Of a DNA stretch of 64,000 nt, positions 27,447-36,519 are shown piece by piece. The DNA is from Embleya hyalina (lineage in GTDB: Bacteria; Actinomycetota; Actinomycetes; Streptomycetales; Streptomycetaceae), in assembly GCF_003967355.1 (NCBI RefSeq), contig NZ_BIFH01000019.1, positions 310,001 to 374,000 of the forward strand, given 5' to 3'. The notes beneath the pieces are model-generated. The model was not told the origin of the DNA. It made no database searches and saw only the letters and a list, made by a program, of their open reading frames with translations. The position numbers and the translations under genes are program-made. Within the stretch, counting starts at the first letter, position 1; every line of letters starts with the position of its first letter.

Positions 27447-28235
27447 GTGCGCCGATGGCGAGTTCGACTATTATGTGCCGGAATTGCCGCTTCGATCCTG
27501 GTCACGACAGCCGCGTGCAGTTCCGGGGGATCGGACGACACCGCCGCGCCGACCTTCACGCCCACTCGCGCTCCGGCGACTCGATCCGCGACCGCGCGCC
27601 CCATCCCGCCTTCACCGTCGCCCCCGCCCTCACGCTCTCCGCTGCCGCGTGACCTTGTGGTGCCGACCCAGGCTCAGCTCCATACCGCGTTGGTGACGGA
27701 TGCGGAACTGCCCGCCCGCACGCGTACGCGTTCCCCGATGCCGGTCCCGCCCTCGCCCCGGGCGGACGAACCGGCTTGCCGCCCTGGGACGAACCTGCTT
27801 GCCATCGACACCCACGCCGTTCGTCCGCCGGTCGCCTCCGCCGAACAGAGCGTCACTCGAACCGTGTCCGGCAAGCCCTCCGTCGACATCACCATCCTGC
27901 TCACCTCATTCAAGGTCGGCGAGGCCGAACGGGTCATGTCCGAGGCAGCGGCATCCCTGGAGGTATGCCACACGTTCCCCGGAACCAAAAACGGTATCCC
28001 GGTCACGTTCACACTGCAGTCGAGCACCACCTCGCCGAGCATGGGTGACCAGTCGGTCCACGTCCGGGTCGTCAGCGTCAGCGCCGCCGAGAACCTGGTC
28101 ACCACGTACCTGTTCGTACGGGCCGGCAATACGATCGTCCGGTTCATGTCTGCCGGCCCCACCCTGGACGGGATCCCCTCGGTTGTCGATTTCCCGGCGA
28201 GGGAACAGGTGGAGAAGCTCATGGACATCCGCTGA
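27447..28235 (+). CDS. lipoprotein with PknH-like sensor domain
   Basis: 262 residues from GTG 27447, with GGGGGA six bases upstream. Signal peptide RLLCAGIAASILVTTAACSS, lipobox-like TAAC, then a long Thr/Pro/Ala linker typical of surface lipoproteins. The folded part (from about 85: VPTQAQLHTALVTDAELP, ACRPGTNLL, AEQSVTRTVSG, CHTFPG, then VVSVSAAENLVTTYLFVRAGN and DFPAREQVEKL) has the strand order and paired cysteines of the extracellular PknH C-terminal/sensor-like family. Probably membrane-anchored and outward-facing; a candidate partner of the nearby receptor kinases. Confidence 0.65.
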   Translation: MRRWRVRLLCAGIAASILVTTAACSSGGSDDTAAPTFTPTRAPATRSATARPIPPSPSPPPSRSPLPRDLVVPTQAQLHTALVTDAELPARTRTRSPMPVPPSPRADEPACRPGTNLLAIDTHAVRPPVASAEQSVTRTVSGKPSVDITILLTSFKVGEAERVMSEAAASLEVCHTFPGTKNGIPVTFTLQSSTTSPSMGDQSVHVRVVSVSAAENLVTTYLFVRAGNTIVRFMSAGPTLDGIPSVVDFPAREQVEKLMDIR

Positions 28236-28455
28236 CAGCGACGTCGCAGACCTCGGTCGGCCTCGCGCGAGCGGGACGAAGTCGGGCTTGACCGCGGTGA
28301 TCCTCGGTCGACTGCCACGAACCCCGGGACTGCCACGCGCCCTCGAGCGACAGGTTGCGATCCCCTGCACGGTCCGCGTGTCGCGCGTGTCAGCGTGAAT
28401 AGGTCGGCCTGACCGTCGCCGCCTGGAGCGCCGTCGAGGTGCGGCCCCTGGTAGG

Positions 28456-28506
28456 CGATGCGCGCGGCCGGCGACAACGCGAGGTTGTCACCGGCCGCGC
28501 GCATCG
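28456..28506. repeat. 51-base near-perfect hairpin
   Basis: Arms 28456-28478 and 28484-28506 pair in 22 of 23 positions: an outer 16-bp perfect block (CGATGCGCGCGGCCGG against its complement), one C/A mismatch, and inner GACAAC/GTTGTC, around loop GCGAG. It lies 221 bases after the lipoprotein stop and 136 before the next gene. Either a strong intergenic terminator or a mobile palindrome. Confidence 0.65.
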
Positions 28507-28641
28507 GCGTCGGCCGGCATCGCGGGTGGGGAACGCCGGCCGGCGCAGGTGCTACTTCGTGACGCTCGTGATGGTGGAGACGTGGTCGGTCACCGGGTGA
28601 CGGTGACTCATGGCCCGGCGCGCCATCCGCAGGAGGGAACA

Positions 28642-29052
28642 GTGCACAGCCGGAACAACCCCCTCCCGCAGTACGGCCGCAGGGGCTCACGGGTGGCCGG
28701 GCAGTCCCTCGATCCGGGTGACGTGGTGCGCGCTCATGACCACCACGGACGGATTCGGGAACCGGGTGTCCCGACGCCGGACGGCGCATACGAACCGACG
28801 CCGCCGCACGTGGTCGACCCGGCCGACGAGGACCAGGCGTTGCCGCGCGAGGCCCGCGACTTCCTCGCGGCCGTGCTCCCCAACCCCGCCCGCCACCCGG
28901 ACCCGAGGGAGGTGTCGGGCGAGATGGAGTGGGACGTCCGCCGGGGACGCTCCGATGCGCGCCGGAGCCGGTCGACGCGCTCGCGCCCACGCCGGCAGGC
29001 CTTCGCACGCGCGTCGCCCGCCGCCGAGGCCCCATTGCCGACGGCACCGTGA
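28642..29052 (+). CDS. small hypothetical protein
   Basis: 136 residues from GTG 28642. It is supported mainly by AGGAGGG four bases upstream and a GTCACCGGGTGAC palindrome at 28589-28601 that could be an operator. The sequence is hydrophilic: GQSLDPGDVVRAHDHHG, then HVVDPADEDQALPREARDFLAAVLPN, and a basic Arg/Ser-rich tail from about 100. No family recognised. The tail is of the low-complexity type seen in spurious GC-rich frames, so the true protein may end or shift earlier. Confidence 0.35.
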   Translation: MHSRNNPLPQYGRRGSRVAGQSLDPGDVVRAHDHHGRIREPGVPTPDGAYEPTPPHVVDPADEDQALPREARDFLAAVLPNPARHPDPREVSGEMEWDVRRGRSDARRSRSTRSRPRRQAFARASPAAEAPLPTAP

Positions 29053-29260
29053 CCGGCCGCCGGGTCGTGCTCACCGGAGCCGGAGCGTGAACCGACATCC
29101 GCGACCGGGGGAGTAGTTCGAATCCTCGCTCGGATCCTCGAACCGACCCGATTCGTGCGGCGACTGTGTGCGGCCGAGTCCCGACGGTCTCGGGCGCGTC
29201 GGACGCGTCCTGTCGGCGGCCGGCCCGCGTGCCCTGCCGGAGACGCACGCACGTGCCGCG

Positions 29261-30148
29261 CTACCGGCCTGTGGGATGGGCGAGTTCGGTGTCCAGAATT
29301 TCGGCGAGGCGGTCGATCTGATCCAGGTCGCCGGTGCATGGGAACAGGACCAGGTCGTCGCATCCGGTGTCGGCCAGTCGGGCGATTTCCTTCGACAGGG
29401 TGTCCGGCGTGGTGGGGGTGTCCGCGCGGACGTGGGGGAAGTAGTCGGTGCCGTAGTAGTGGTGAAGGTAGGCGTCGGCGGCGTCGTCGGCACCGGGACC
29501 GAGGCAGAAGTATCGTTCCACCGTGACGCGGGGGCTCCCTTCTCGCCCCGCCGTGTCCCATGCCTCGCGTACTGCGGCCATGCCGGACGTGAGGGTCTCG
29601 AACCCGAACGAGGGCGCCACCCACCCCTCGGCGAAGGCCGCCACACGACGGTACGCCGCGGGCACCAGACCGCCGAGCAGCAGTGTCGGACGCCCCGCCG
29701 GCAACGCGGGTGCCGGCCCGGCGGCCCCCGTCACTCGTCCGTCCCAGAACTCCCGCATCGCGGTGAGCGCCGCGTCGAAGGCGGCCCCACGCCCGGTGGG
29801 CGGCGTACCGGACGCGGCGTGGTCCGCCGGCCATCCGCCCAGGGCGAGGCCCGCGGTGAGCCGTCCGCCCGCGATCAGGTCCAGCGACGCCAGTTGTTTG
29901 GCGGTCACCAGCGGGTTCGGGCGGTAACCGACGTTGAGGACCGTGGTGTACAGCCCGATTCGACGGGTGCACGCGGCGGCCGCGGCGAGCGCCACCACGG
30001 GGTCGAGGCTGTCGTACACCAATCGGTCGATGACGCCGAGCGCATGGAAGCCCGCCTGCTCGCCGCGCGCGGCCCACCGGCCGATGTCGGTCGCCGACGC
30101 TCCCGGTACCGCCGCAGGCAACCCGATTCCGATCCTCATCGTCGTCAT
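29261..30148 (-). CDS. luciferase-like (LLM class) flavin/F420-dependent oxidoreductase
   Basis: 295 residues from ATG 30148; ATG 30139 has the better-placed GAGG and is equally likely. The bacterial-luciferase TIM barrel is recognisable: MRIGIGLPAAVPG, WAARGEQAGFHALGVIDRL, then ALAAAAACTRRIGLYTTVLN, LASLDLIAGGRLTAGLALGG and RPTLLLGG. Such enzymes use reduced FMN or F420 to oxidise or reduce small molecules. Divergent from the LysR gene at 30532, which is a plausible regulator. C-terminal end DDLVLFPCTGDLDQIDRLAE is standard. Cofactor choice cannot be read from the sequence with certainty; F420 is common in actinomycetes. Confidence 0.75.
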   Translation of the reverse strand: MTTMRIGIGLPAAVPGASATDIGRWAARGEQAGFHALGVIDRLVYDSLDPVVALAAAAACTRRIGLYTTVLNVGYRPNPLVTAKQLASLDLIAGGRLTAGLALGGWPADHAASGTPPTGRGAAFDAALTAMREFWDGRVTGAAGPAPALPAGRPTLLLGGLVPAAYRRVAAFAEGWVAPSFGFETLTSGMAAVREAWDTAGREGSPRVTVERYFCLGPGADDAADAYLHHYYGTDYFPHVRADTPTTPDTLSKEIARLADTGCDDLVLFPCTGDLDQIDRLAEILDTELAHPTGR

Positions 30149-30531
30149 CCTCGTGTGTCGCTCGAGCCGCCGTGCCCGGGTTCGCGGGCGGCGCCCTCGA
30201 CGGCGCCGGCTCGGCCACCATGCTCGAGCCCGCGCGGGGTCGCGGTCTTGAACGTTTCGGACGCGCCGTGACCCCACGGCGCGGCACCGCGGATGCCGGC
30301 CGCCACGTGCACGGCGACGCGTTACGCCGAACGGGCGCACGGCGGTGCGCCGCGCGTCGACTCCGGTGCAGGCGTGGTGGATGGCCGCGCCGGTGGCCCG
30401 TCCCATTCATGGGAGTTGCGGAAACCACTGCGACTCGTCTCCACGAGGATGTGCTCGTGGGCTTCGATAACGTCCCTGTGATCGGCCCACTCGTGGGTCG
30501 CCCCATCGTGCGCGAAGCGAGGAAGACGGCC
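30149..30531. other. intergenic region between divergent genes
   Basis: About 380 bases between the luciferase-like gene and lysR. It should contain the divergent promoters and a LysR binding site, but no T-N11-A box stands out. No gene supported. Confidence 0.4.
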
Positions 30532-31410
30532 ATGGATCTGCTTCAGCTGCGGTACTTCCAGGCGGTGGCTCGCCGGGAGCACATCGGCAGGGCGGCCGAG
30601 GACCTGCGGGTCGCGCAGCCCTCGGTGAGTCGGACGATCGCCCGGCTGGAAAAGGGCCTGGGGGTACCGCTCTTCGACCGTCGAGGTCGCCGGGTACGGC
30701 TCAACGCGGCCGGCGCGGCCTTTTTGCGCCGTGTCGATCGGGCACTCGGTGAACTGGACGACGGACGCCGTGAGTTGGCGGACATCGCGGGCTTGGGGCA
30801 CGGTCACGTCACGGTGGCGGCGGAGACGCTCTTGTCGGTCACCGAAGTCCTCGCGCGCTTTCGCGCCGAGCGTCCGGGTGTCGACGTGCGGCTGCTCCAG
30901 GCGAACGCGGACGCGATGGTGCGTCACCTCGGGGAGCGGGAGGTCGACGTGTGCTTCGCCTCGCAGCCGCTTGTCGGGCCGGCGCTGGTCTCGGTCGAGC
31001 TCGTGCGCGAGGAGGTGCTGCTCGCGGTTCCGGCGACTCATCCCCTGGCGAGACGAGAGCGGGTGGCCGTCGCCGAGTTGGCGGGAGAGCCGTTGGTGAC
31101 CTCGCGGCCCGGCTATTGGCCGCGCACCCTGTTGGATCGTCTGTTCGCCGGCACGGGCCTGCGGCCGGTGATCGCGTGCGAGACCGACGAACCGGGGGTG
31201 ATGGGGGAACTGATCGGTGCGGGGCTCGGCGTCGGGCTCGTGCCGGCGATGTCCCGACGGGCGGTGACGTCGGCGCCGATCGTCCGGCTGCACGTCGATG
31301 CTCCGGGGTGCGAACGCGTCCTGAGCGCGGTGTGGCGTGCGGATACCTACATGTCGGCGGCGGCCGGGAGGCTGCGCGATCTTTCGCGCACCGTGTTGAG
31401 CCCGTCGTGA
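30532..31410 (+). CDS. LysR-family transcriptional regulator
   Basis: 292 residues from ATG 30532, with GAGGA eight bases upstream; longer in-frame starts lack LysR homology. The N-terminal helix-turn-helix starts at once (MDLLQLRYFQAVARREHIGRAA, then LRVAQPSVSRTIARLEKGLG) and the periplasmic-binding-like effector domain runs from about 90 to the end (VTVAAETLLSVTEVLARF, EVDVCFAS, VLLAVPATHPLA, ELIGAGLGVGLVPAM). Likely controls the divergent luciferase-like gene or the multicopper oxidase downstream, in response to an unknown small ligand. Confidence 0.82.
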   Translation: MDLLQLRYFQAVARREHIGRAAEDLRVAQPSVSRTIARLEKGLGVPLFDRRGRRVRLNAAGAAFLRRVDRALGELDDGRRELADIAGLGHGHVTVAAETLLSVTEVLARFRAERPGVDVRLLQANADAMVRHLGEREVDVCFASQPLVGPALVSVELVREEVLLAVPATHPLARRERVAVAELAGEPLVTSRPGYWPRTLLDRLFAGTGLRPVIACETDEPGVMGELIGAGLGVGLVPAMSRRAVTSAPIVRLHVDAPGCERVLSAVWRADTYMSAAAGRLRDLSRTVLSPS

Positions 31411-31520
31411 CGCGGTCGCGAATGTCGCCGGTAGTCGCCGACGTTCATAGCCCTGCGGTCATCAGCACATGGCACAACTGGTCTTGGACGGCATGAGACG
31501 CCGTTCATACCGTCGAGTGC

Positions 31521-33128
31521 ATGAAATTCGCACCGACACCGCGGCCGTGGCCCCGCTCCGAGTCCGGAATGGAAGCCAACGCACCGGCCGTGAGCGCTCC
31601 GACGCGCCGGACCGTCCTGCGCGGCGTGGCGGCGCTGCCCGTGGCGGCGGCCGCGGGTTGTTCGACCACGGAATCGCACCACCGACCGAGGTTCGCGTCG
31701 GCGCCCCCATCGGGAAAGCGACCGCTGCCGATCCCGCCGCCTGCGAAGTCGACCGTCACCGACGACGGCACCCGCCGTTTCGACCTCGACATCCGCGCCG
31801 GCGCCACCGAAATCGTCGCCGGTGTCAAGACTCCGACCTGGGGCTACTCGGGCGCCATCCTGGGCCCGACGCTACGGGCCCGGCACGGCGAAACCGTGGC
31901 CGTACGCGTACGCAACTCGCTCGGGGAGGTGACATCCGTGCACTGGCACGGCATGCACCTGCCGGCGATCTTCGACGGCGGTCCGCATCAGCCGATCATG
32001 CCCGGCGGTACCTGGACCCCCACCTGGACGGTGAAGCAACCCGCGGCGACGCTTTGGTACCACCCGCACGCACACGGTACGACTCAACGCCACGCGTTCC
32101 GAGGTCTGGCGGGACTGTTCATCATCGACGACGACAATCCGGTCTCCCGCGAACTGCCGCACGACTACGGAGTCGACGACGTGCCGCTGATCGTCCAGGA
32201 CAAGAAGTTCACCCCGAACGGAAATCTGGACGAGCGCGACGATCCCAGCGCCGGGCTGCTCGGCTCCACCGTCACCACCAACGGCATCGCCGACACCTAC
32301 CTGGACGTGACCACCGAACGTGTCAGGCTCCGCGTGCTCAACGGCTCGACGGTCCGCTTCTACAACCTGGGGTTCGACGACGATTCCGAGTTCGAGATGA
32401 TCGCCGGCGACGGCGGCCTGCTCGAGGAGCCGACCCGACTGCGACGGCTTCGCCTCACACCCGGCGAACGGGCCGAGATCATCGTGACCATGCGCCCCGG
32501 TCTGACCCGGATCCTGCGCGCCTACCCCTTCGAGGACAACAACGGCATCCGACCCTCTCAGCCGGCGGCGAACTTCGGGCTGGCGGACACCTTCGACATC
32601 GTGCTGCTACGGGCCGCGAACACCCTGAAGCCGCGGCCCGCGCCGCCCGCCGCACTCGCCCACATACCGCCGATCGACACGAACGGGGCCGCGACGCGGA
32701 CCTTCCTCTTCGGCCAGGTGTCCATCAACGGGGCGACCATGGACATGCAGCGCATCGATGTGCGGACGGTCGTCGACACTCCCGAAATCTGGGCCGTCAC
32801 CAACGGCGTCAACGGGGTGCACAACTTCCACGTGCACGACACCCGGTTCCGTGTGATCGACATCGACGGCCAGGCCCCACCGCCGGAACTCGCGGGATGG
32901 AAGGACACCGTCAATGTACGACCGTTCAGCACCGTTCGGCTGGCTGTGCGCTTCAGCGACTACACCGATGCCAGGTGGCCGTACATGTATCACTGTCACC
33001 TGATGTATCACGAGGACTACGGCATGATGGGGCAGTTCCTCGTCCTGCGACCCGGGGAGAAACCCGACTCGGTCATCGGACAGGGCGGTGGAAGCCCCCA
33101 CCACGAGCACGGCGCACCGCCACGGTGA
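31521..33128 (+). CDS. Tat-exported multicopper oxidase
   Basis: 535 residues. A twin-arginine signal (TRRTVLRGVAALPVAAAAGCS) ends in a lipobox-like AAGC, so the protein may be a Tat lipoprotein on the outer membrane face. All four copper-ligand motifs of three-domain multicopper oxidases are intact: HWHG (His141, His143), WYHPHAHG (His181, His183, His185), HNFHVH (His434, His437, His439) and HCHLMYHEDYGMM (His491, Cys492, His493, His497, Met502). It should oxidise metal ions or phenols with O2. ATG 31521 lacks a clear ribosome site; ATG 31569 still keeps the Tat signal. CueO/SufI-like and laccase-like roles are both possible. Confidence 0.88.
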   Translation: MKFAPTPRPWPRSESGMEANAPAVSAPTRRTVLRGVAALPVAAAAGCSTTESHHRPRFASAPPSGKRPLPIPPPAKSTVTDDGTRRFDLDIRAGATEIVAGVKTPTWGYSGAILGPTLRARHGETVAVRVRNSLGEVTSVHWHGMHLPAIFDGGPHQPIMPGGTWTPTWTVKQPAATLWYHPHAHGTTQRHAFRGLAGLFIIDDDNPVSRELPHDYGVDDVPLIVQDKKFTPNGNLDERDDPSAGLLGSTVTTNGIADTYLDVTTERVRLRVLNGSTVRFYNLGFDDDSEFEMIAGDGGLLEEPTRLRRLRLTPGERAEIIVTMRPGLTRILRAYPFEDNNGIRPSQPAANFGLADTFDIVLLRAANTLKPRPAPPAALAHIPPIDTNGAATRTFLFGQVSINGATMDMQRIDVRTVVDTPEIWAVTNGVNGVHNFHVHDTRFRVIDIDGQAPPPELAGWKDTVNVRPFSTVRLAVRFSDYTDARWPYMYHCHLMYHEDYGMMGQFLVLRPGEKPDSVIGQGGGSPHHEHGAPPR

Positions 33129-33184
33129 AGGCGTCGCGGACGAACGAGTCCGAGGTACGCGGGCGGCGTCGGCGAGGGCGCGCC

Positions 33185-33231
33185 CACGCGAAGGGCCCGT
33201 CCCGGGACTCCTCGGGGCGGCCCTTCGCGTG
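33185..33231. terminator. terminator hairpin after multicopper oxidase
   Basis: Arms 33185-33197 and 33219-33231 pair perfectly over 13 bp, with core CGCGAAGGGCC / GGCCCTTCGCG, around a 21-base loop. It begins 57 bases after the oxidase stop. Confidence 0.6.
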
Positions 33232-33449
33232 TCGACAGGGCGCGCGGGGTGTCGGCGGGGTCGGCGGGGCGGTCATGGTCGTGGAGCGGGCACCGAGGAG
33301 GCGAGAGGGTTTCGGCTCCAACCACCGGCTGCCGAGGGATCGTTCATGTTCCGCAACCGTCGCACCGCTCTCCTCGCGAGTCGGCCGACTCCGGCAAGGC
33401 TCGGCGTGGCCTCATGTTCCGGCAGTGCGACAAGGTGCGCTATTCACAT

Positions 33450-33462
33450 ATTCCTGAAGAAT
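33450..33462. promoter_or_regulatory. A/T-rich control region of the VOC gene
   Basis: ATTC-CTGAA-GAAT is a small inverted repeat inside a markedly A/T-rich stretch (33440-33480) in otherwise very GC-rich DNA, 30 bases before the VOC gene start. A plausible operator or promoter element. TATAAC at 33473-33478 is too close to the ATG to serve as its -10 box. Confidence 0.35.
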
Positions 33463-33491
33463 TGGCACTGAATATAACGAAAGGATCCCTC

Positions 33492-33980
33492 ATGGCCGTC
33501 GCCACCGCCCCCATGAACCTCACGAAGGTCGCCCACGCCGGGATCTCGGTCTCGGACCTGGACGCGTCGATCGCGTTCTACACCGCCCTGACCGGCCGCG
33601 AACCCGTCGCCCGGGGAACCATGAACAGCGTGCCCTTCGGCGGGGCGCAGGGCCTGCCCGTCGCGAGGCTGCGGTACGCGACGATCAACATCGACGGTCT
33701 CGGCATCGACCTCATCCAGTTCACGGAACCGGTGGGCGAACGCACGAACGGCAAGGCGAACCGCCCCGGTTCCATGCACCTGTGCTTCAGGGTCGACGAC
33801 TTCGACGCGGTCCACCGGCGGATGAAGGAGGCCGGGTACGACTTCCTGGGCGATGCCTACACCTTCATCGAGGGCGAAGTCACCCCGGACGCCGCCCTCG
33901 GCACCAGGGTCGCCTACTTCAACGACCCCGACGGGACCAACCTGGAGATCATCGAACCCAAGGGCGGCTTCGCCGGCTAG
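33492..33980 (+). CDS. VOC-family (glyoxalase fold) protein
   Basis: 162 residues from ATG 33492, with AAGGA six bases upstream. The two beta-alpha-beta-beta-beta modules of the vicinal-oxygen-chelate fold are visible: VAHAGISVSDLDASIAFYTALTG with the first metal-type His near residue 15, LIQFTEPVG, then MHLCFRVDDFDAVHRRM and VAYFNDPDGTNLEIIEP, whose Glu is a typical last ligand. Such proteins are glyoxalases, extradiol dioxygenases, fosfomycin/bleomycin resistance proteins or epimerases; the exact reaction is not determined. It stands alone with an A/T-rich control region. Confidence 0.8.
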   Translation: MAVATAPMNLTKVAHAGISVSDLDASIAFYTALTGREPVARGTMNSVPFGGAQGLPVARLRYATINIDGLGIDLIQFTEPVGERTNGKANRPGSMHLCFRVDDFDAVHRRMKEAGYDFLGDAYTFIEGEVTPDAALGTRVAYFNDPDGTNLEIIEPKGGFAG

Positions 33981-34332
33981 CCGCCCGGCACCTACCGACC
34001 GACGTTGTTCGTGGTCGCGTGAGGTCGCCGCGATTCCGGAGTGCCCGAACGCGAACCCGCCGTGGTGGGCGCGGTGGGTCCTGCCGCGTTCGGTCGCCTG
34101 TGCGCGCGATGGATCTCGCGACCGGCGCCGATCCGGAAAGCGAACCGACGTCGGACCACGACGGGCCCGCGGAAATGCGCATTGCCGACCGACCGGACGA
34201 GTGCGCATCGGGCCGGGATTCCGGCATCTCGCAGACGCCAGTGCGCACGAAGTTGCGGACCCTGCACGAGTCCGGGCGAGCGGGGCCGGCGAGGCGCGCC
34301 GGATCCCTCGAGGTCGACGAACCGGGGGGCGA
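33981..34332. other. intergenic, nothing recognised
   Basis: About 350 bases between convergent genes. Frames here are low-complexity and no hairpin or RNA was identified. Confidence 0.4.
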
Positions 34333-34617
34333 CTACTCCGTGGGGTCGATGGCCTCGTTCGTGAGGACGGTCATGGCGGCTTTCTTGAGGGTGTCGCGGT
34401 CGGGGGCGCTGTCGGCGCCGGCGTCGGCGCGGGCGGTGATCAGCGCGCGCATGGCCCGTAGGCGGGCGGCGCGGCAGTGGTCGAGGGTGTCGTCGTCGCC
34501 GGCCTCGGCGGCGTGCAGGCACGCGAGGTGGGCCCGTTCGAAGGCGAGTTGGTGGCCCAGCAGTGGCCGGAGGCGATCGGGCAGCGACAACGAATCTTCG
34601 GACATGTGTTCGACCAT
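34333..34617 (-). CDS. small helical hypothetical protein
   Basis: 94 residues from ATG 34617 (MVEHMSED), or 90 from ATG 34605. A long helix pair is visible: LPDRLRPLLGHQLAFERAHLACLHAAEAGDDDTLDHCRAARLRAMRALITA (residues ~13-63, given by position). The rest is acidic and ends in VLTNEAIDPTE. Codon usage and amphipathic pattern look real, unlike the flanking frames, but neither start has a convincing ribosome site and no family was recognised. Confidence 0.5.
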   Translation of the reverse strand: MVEHMSEDSLSLPDRLRPLLGHQLAFERAHLACLHAAEAGDDDTLDHCRAARLRAMRALITARADAGADSAPDRDTLKKAAMTVLTNEAIDPTE

Positions 34618-34720
34618 ACGCGCCGGCCGCGGCGACCCGACCCGGGCGCTCCGCAGGCCGTGCGCCTCGTTCGGGTGAATCCCGAACCGCGCACCGCAGC
34701 CCCGGGCCCGGCTGCGCCCG

Positions 34721-34930
34721 CTACCGCAGGTCGCATCCGACGATCTGCACGACGTGGCCTCCGGCGACGGCGACCACGAACGGGTGCCCGAGGAGGGTCG
34801 GTTCGGCGTCGAGGTGCAGGACGCCCTCGACACCCGTTTCCAGGGTGGGGGTGCCGTCGACGCTCACGGTCCGGGCGCGGGGGAGGGCCTCGTCCTCGAC
34901 CGGCCGGTCGGCCGAACAGGCCGAGGGTGA
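34721..34930 (-). pseudogene. fragment of a small unknown gene
   Basis: The last ~60 codons of a minus-strand frame look protein-like: ARTVSVDGTPTLETGVEGVL, HLDAEPTLLGHPFVVAVAGG and HVVQIVGCDLR. Upstream, the natural start appears to be in another frame (HVEITLGLFGRP near 34930), which suggests a frameshift. No family recognised; 34931-35145 holds no further supported gene. Confidence 0.25.
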
Positions 34931-35145
34931 TCTCGACGTGCGGAGGCCGGGAGCACGGCGTGTTCGTGCGTCTCGGGTATGCCCTGCCCGGAGCCTGCGC
35001 CGTCCCGACGGAGTTCGTCGGCGACGGTGTCCCGGGGACGGGGACGGGAATGGCACGTTGGCCGGTCGGGGATCGACGTCGCGTGCGGGTGTGGCGTGGA
35101 ACCGAACACCTCCGCCACGCCTCCCGGGTGACCGGGCCCGCCTGC

Positions 35146-35439
35146 CTACCGGCGCCTTTTCCGGCACGCCTTGCAGTCGGCGTACATGGCGCCGTAGGTC
35201 TGCGACCACCTGTAGATGTACCGACCGGCTCCCCCGCAGGTCGAACAGGACGGCGGAGAAGGCCGGAAGCCATCCCCGGAACCCGTCGTCCGGCCGCCGC
35301 GCCGCCCGGGGATCGACCACACCACCACCGCGACGATGCCCACCGGTACCCAGAACGCCGGCCCCGACAGGCCGTCGAGTACCGGCGAGAGCACCGCGAT
35401 ACCCAAGAAGAAGACGATGACGCGTCTGAAGAACCCCAT
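35146..35439 (-). CDS. small membrane protein with zinc-ribbon-like tail
   Basis: 97 residues from ATG 35439. One or two membrane segments at the start (FFRRVIVFFLGIAVLSPVL and PAFWVPVGIVAVVVWSIPG), then a linker and a C-terminal CSTCGGAGRYIYRW...CKACRKRRR. The pair CxxCxG and CxxC resembles half of a DnaJ-type zinc finger. Likely cytoplasmic-membrane anchored with the metal site inside. No family named; conserved layout gives moderate support. Stands alone on the minus strand. Confidence 0.5.
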   Translation of the reverse strand: MGFFRRVIVFFLGIAVLSPVLDGLSGPAFWVPVGIVAVVVWSIPGRRGGRTTGSGDGFRPSPPSCSTCGGAGRYIYRWSQTYGAMYADCKACRKRRR

Positions 35440-36210
35440 GTCGCCGATCCGGCCCCACGACGCCGCCGCCCTACGGCCGGCCCTCCCCGCGTCCACACTC
35501 CTCCCGAACGCCGTCTTTGTCAGCTGATTACATGAAATAGGAAATGAGAGCGTCCTTCGGTGAGTCGGATGCCGCGTCGCCGACAGACCGGCGGGCCGAC
35601 CCACTCGACCACGACCGGCTCCGCACACCGAACGCGCGACGTGCGGGCAGCGAACGCGCCACCTGCCAGCGAGACGCAGTGCCCCGCATGTGGGTGATCC
35701 GGGAAGTCACCGACACGGGAGCGGTGGGCCGTCCTGCCGCGCGGGCGCGTTCGGCAAGGGCCCGTCCGACTCCGGAACCGCCGCTTCGGCCGGGGCTGGC
35801 CGAGTGGCGATCGCCCTTCAGGTGCCGGGTCTCATGTCTTCTCTTTCAGAGCGGCGGGGCTTCTCCTTGGAGGGCCGTCGCCTCTTGGCACGGCCCAGTG
35901 TGCGTGTGGTGGTGCCCAGGGCGTGGATTGAGACGGCGAGGCGGGGGCGGTGCGTCGTGGGGTCGCGCAATCTCCGCACCCTCGACGCGGCCTCGACTGT
36001 GGCGAGTGCGGGCGGGAGCGCCGTAAGCCTCACCGCGCCGCCCGCCGCGCCGAGCACCAGGCGGTGCGCGGCCGGCCCGGTGGTCGACGCGAGCCGGCCA
36101 TGTCGATGCCCGGGAAGCGGGCCGGCGTGTCGATCGCGGTGTTCGCCGCGCCGCGTCGACCGTGCGCCGACATCGCGCCAACCGTGGCGAACGGGACGTC
36201 GTTCGCGCCG
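35440..36210. other. intergenic, possible decayed sequence
   Basis: About 770 bases with only low-complexity frames. A minus-strand frame at 35818-36057 (LTALPPALATVEAASRVRRL) might be a gene relic but has no family match. The transposase relic follows directly, so this may be dead mobile DNA. Confidence 0.35.
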
Positions 36211-36214
36211 TCGC

Positions 36215-36440
36215 CCGCGCGGGATACCTGTCCGTCGCTCTGTCGGCGGAGGACTACACCGAACTGCTGCCCGCAGTCTGGAGGACCGTCCACGATTACG
36301 GCATCAAGGTCGACGACCGCACTGACGACAGCCTCGAACTCAACCGGCTACGCAGGCAGCCGTCCGGAGTGACGGGCAAGCAGGATCAGTGGGAGGTCCA
36401 CGACGACCCCTACGACGTCTCCCGCGTCTGGGTACGGCGA
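36215..36440 (+). pseudogene. Mu/TniA-type transposase C-terminal relic
   Basis: About 65 residues in one frame match the C-terminal beta-barrel of Mu-type integrase-core transposases: TVHDYGIKVDDRTDDSLELN, LRRQPSGVTGKQDQWEVH, DDPYDVSRVWVR. The usual sequence has Asn-Arg-Arg-Thr-Tyr where this copy has Asp-Asp-Arg-Thr-Asp, consistent with drift. The DDE core is absent, so the element is dead. Confidence 0.65.
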
Positions 36441-36519
36441 AGCGACAGCCGCCGTTGGGGCGTACGGCGGCGAGCATGCGCTGCCGGTCCAACGTCCACC
36501 GCCGCGCCGGGTCGTCGCG

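Noticed and set aside
28256-28284. Third CRISPR-like repeat (GTCGGCCTCGCGCGAGCGGG).
   Set aside because: The first 20 bases match copy 1 with two changes, but the stem is broken and none of the leader block is present, so it is kept only as a weak candidate.
33440-33480. TATAAC at 33473 as the -10 box of the VOC gene.
   Set aside because: It is 13 bases from the ATG and overlaps the ribosome-site spacing, so transcription would start inside the ribosome-binding region.
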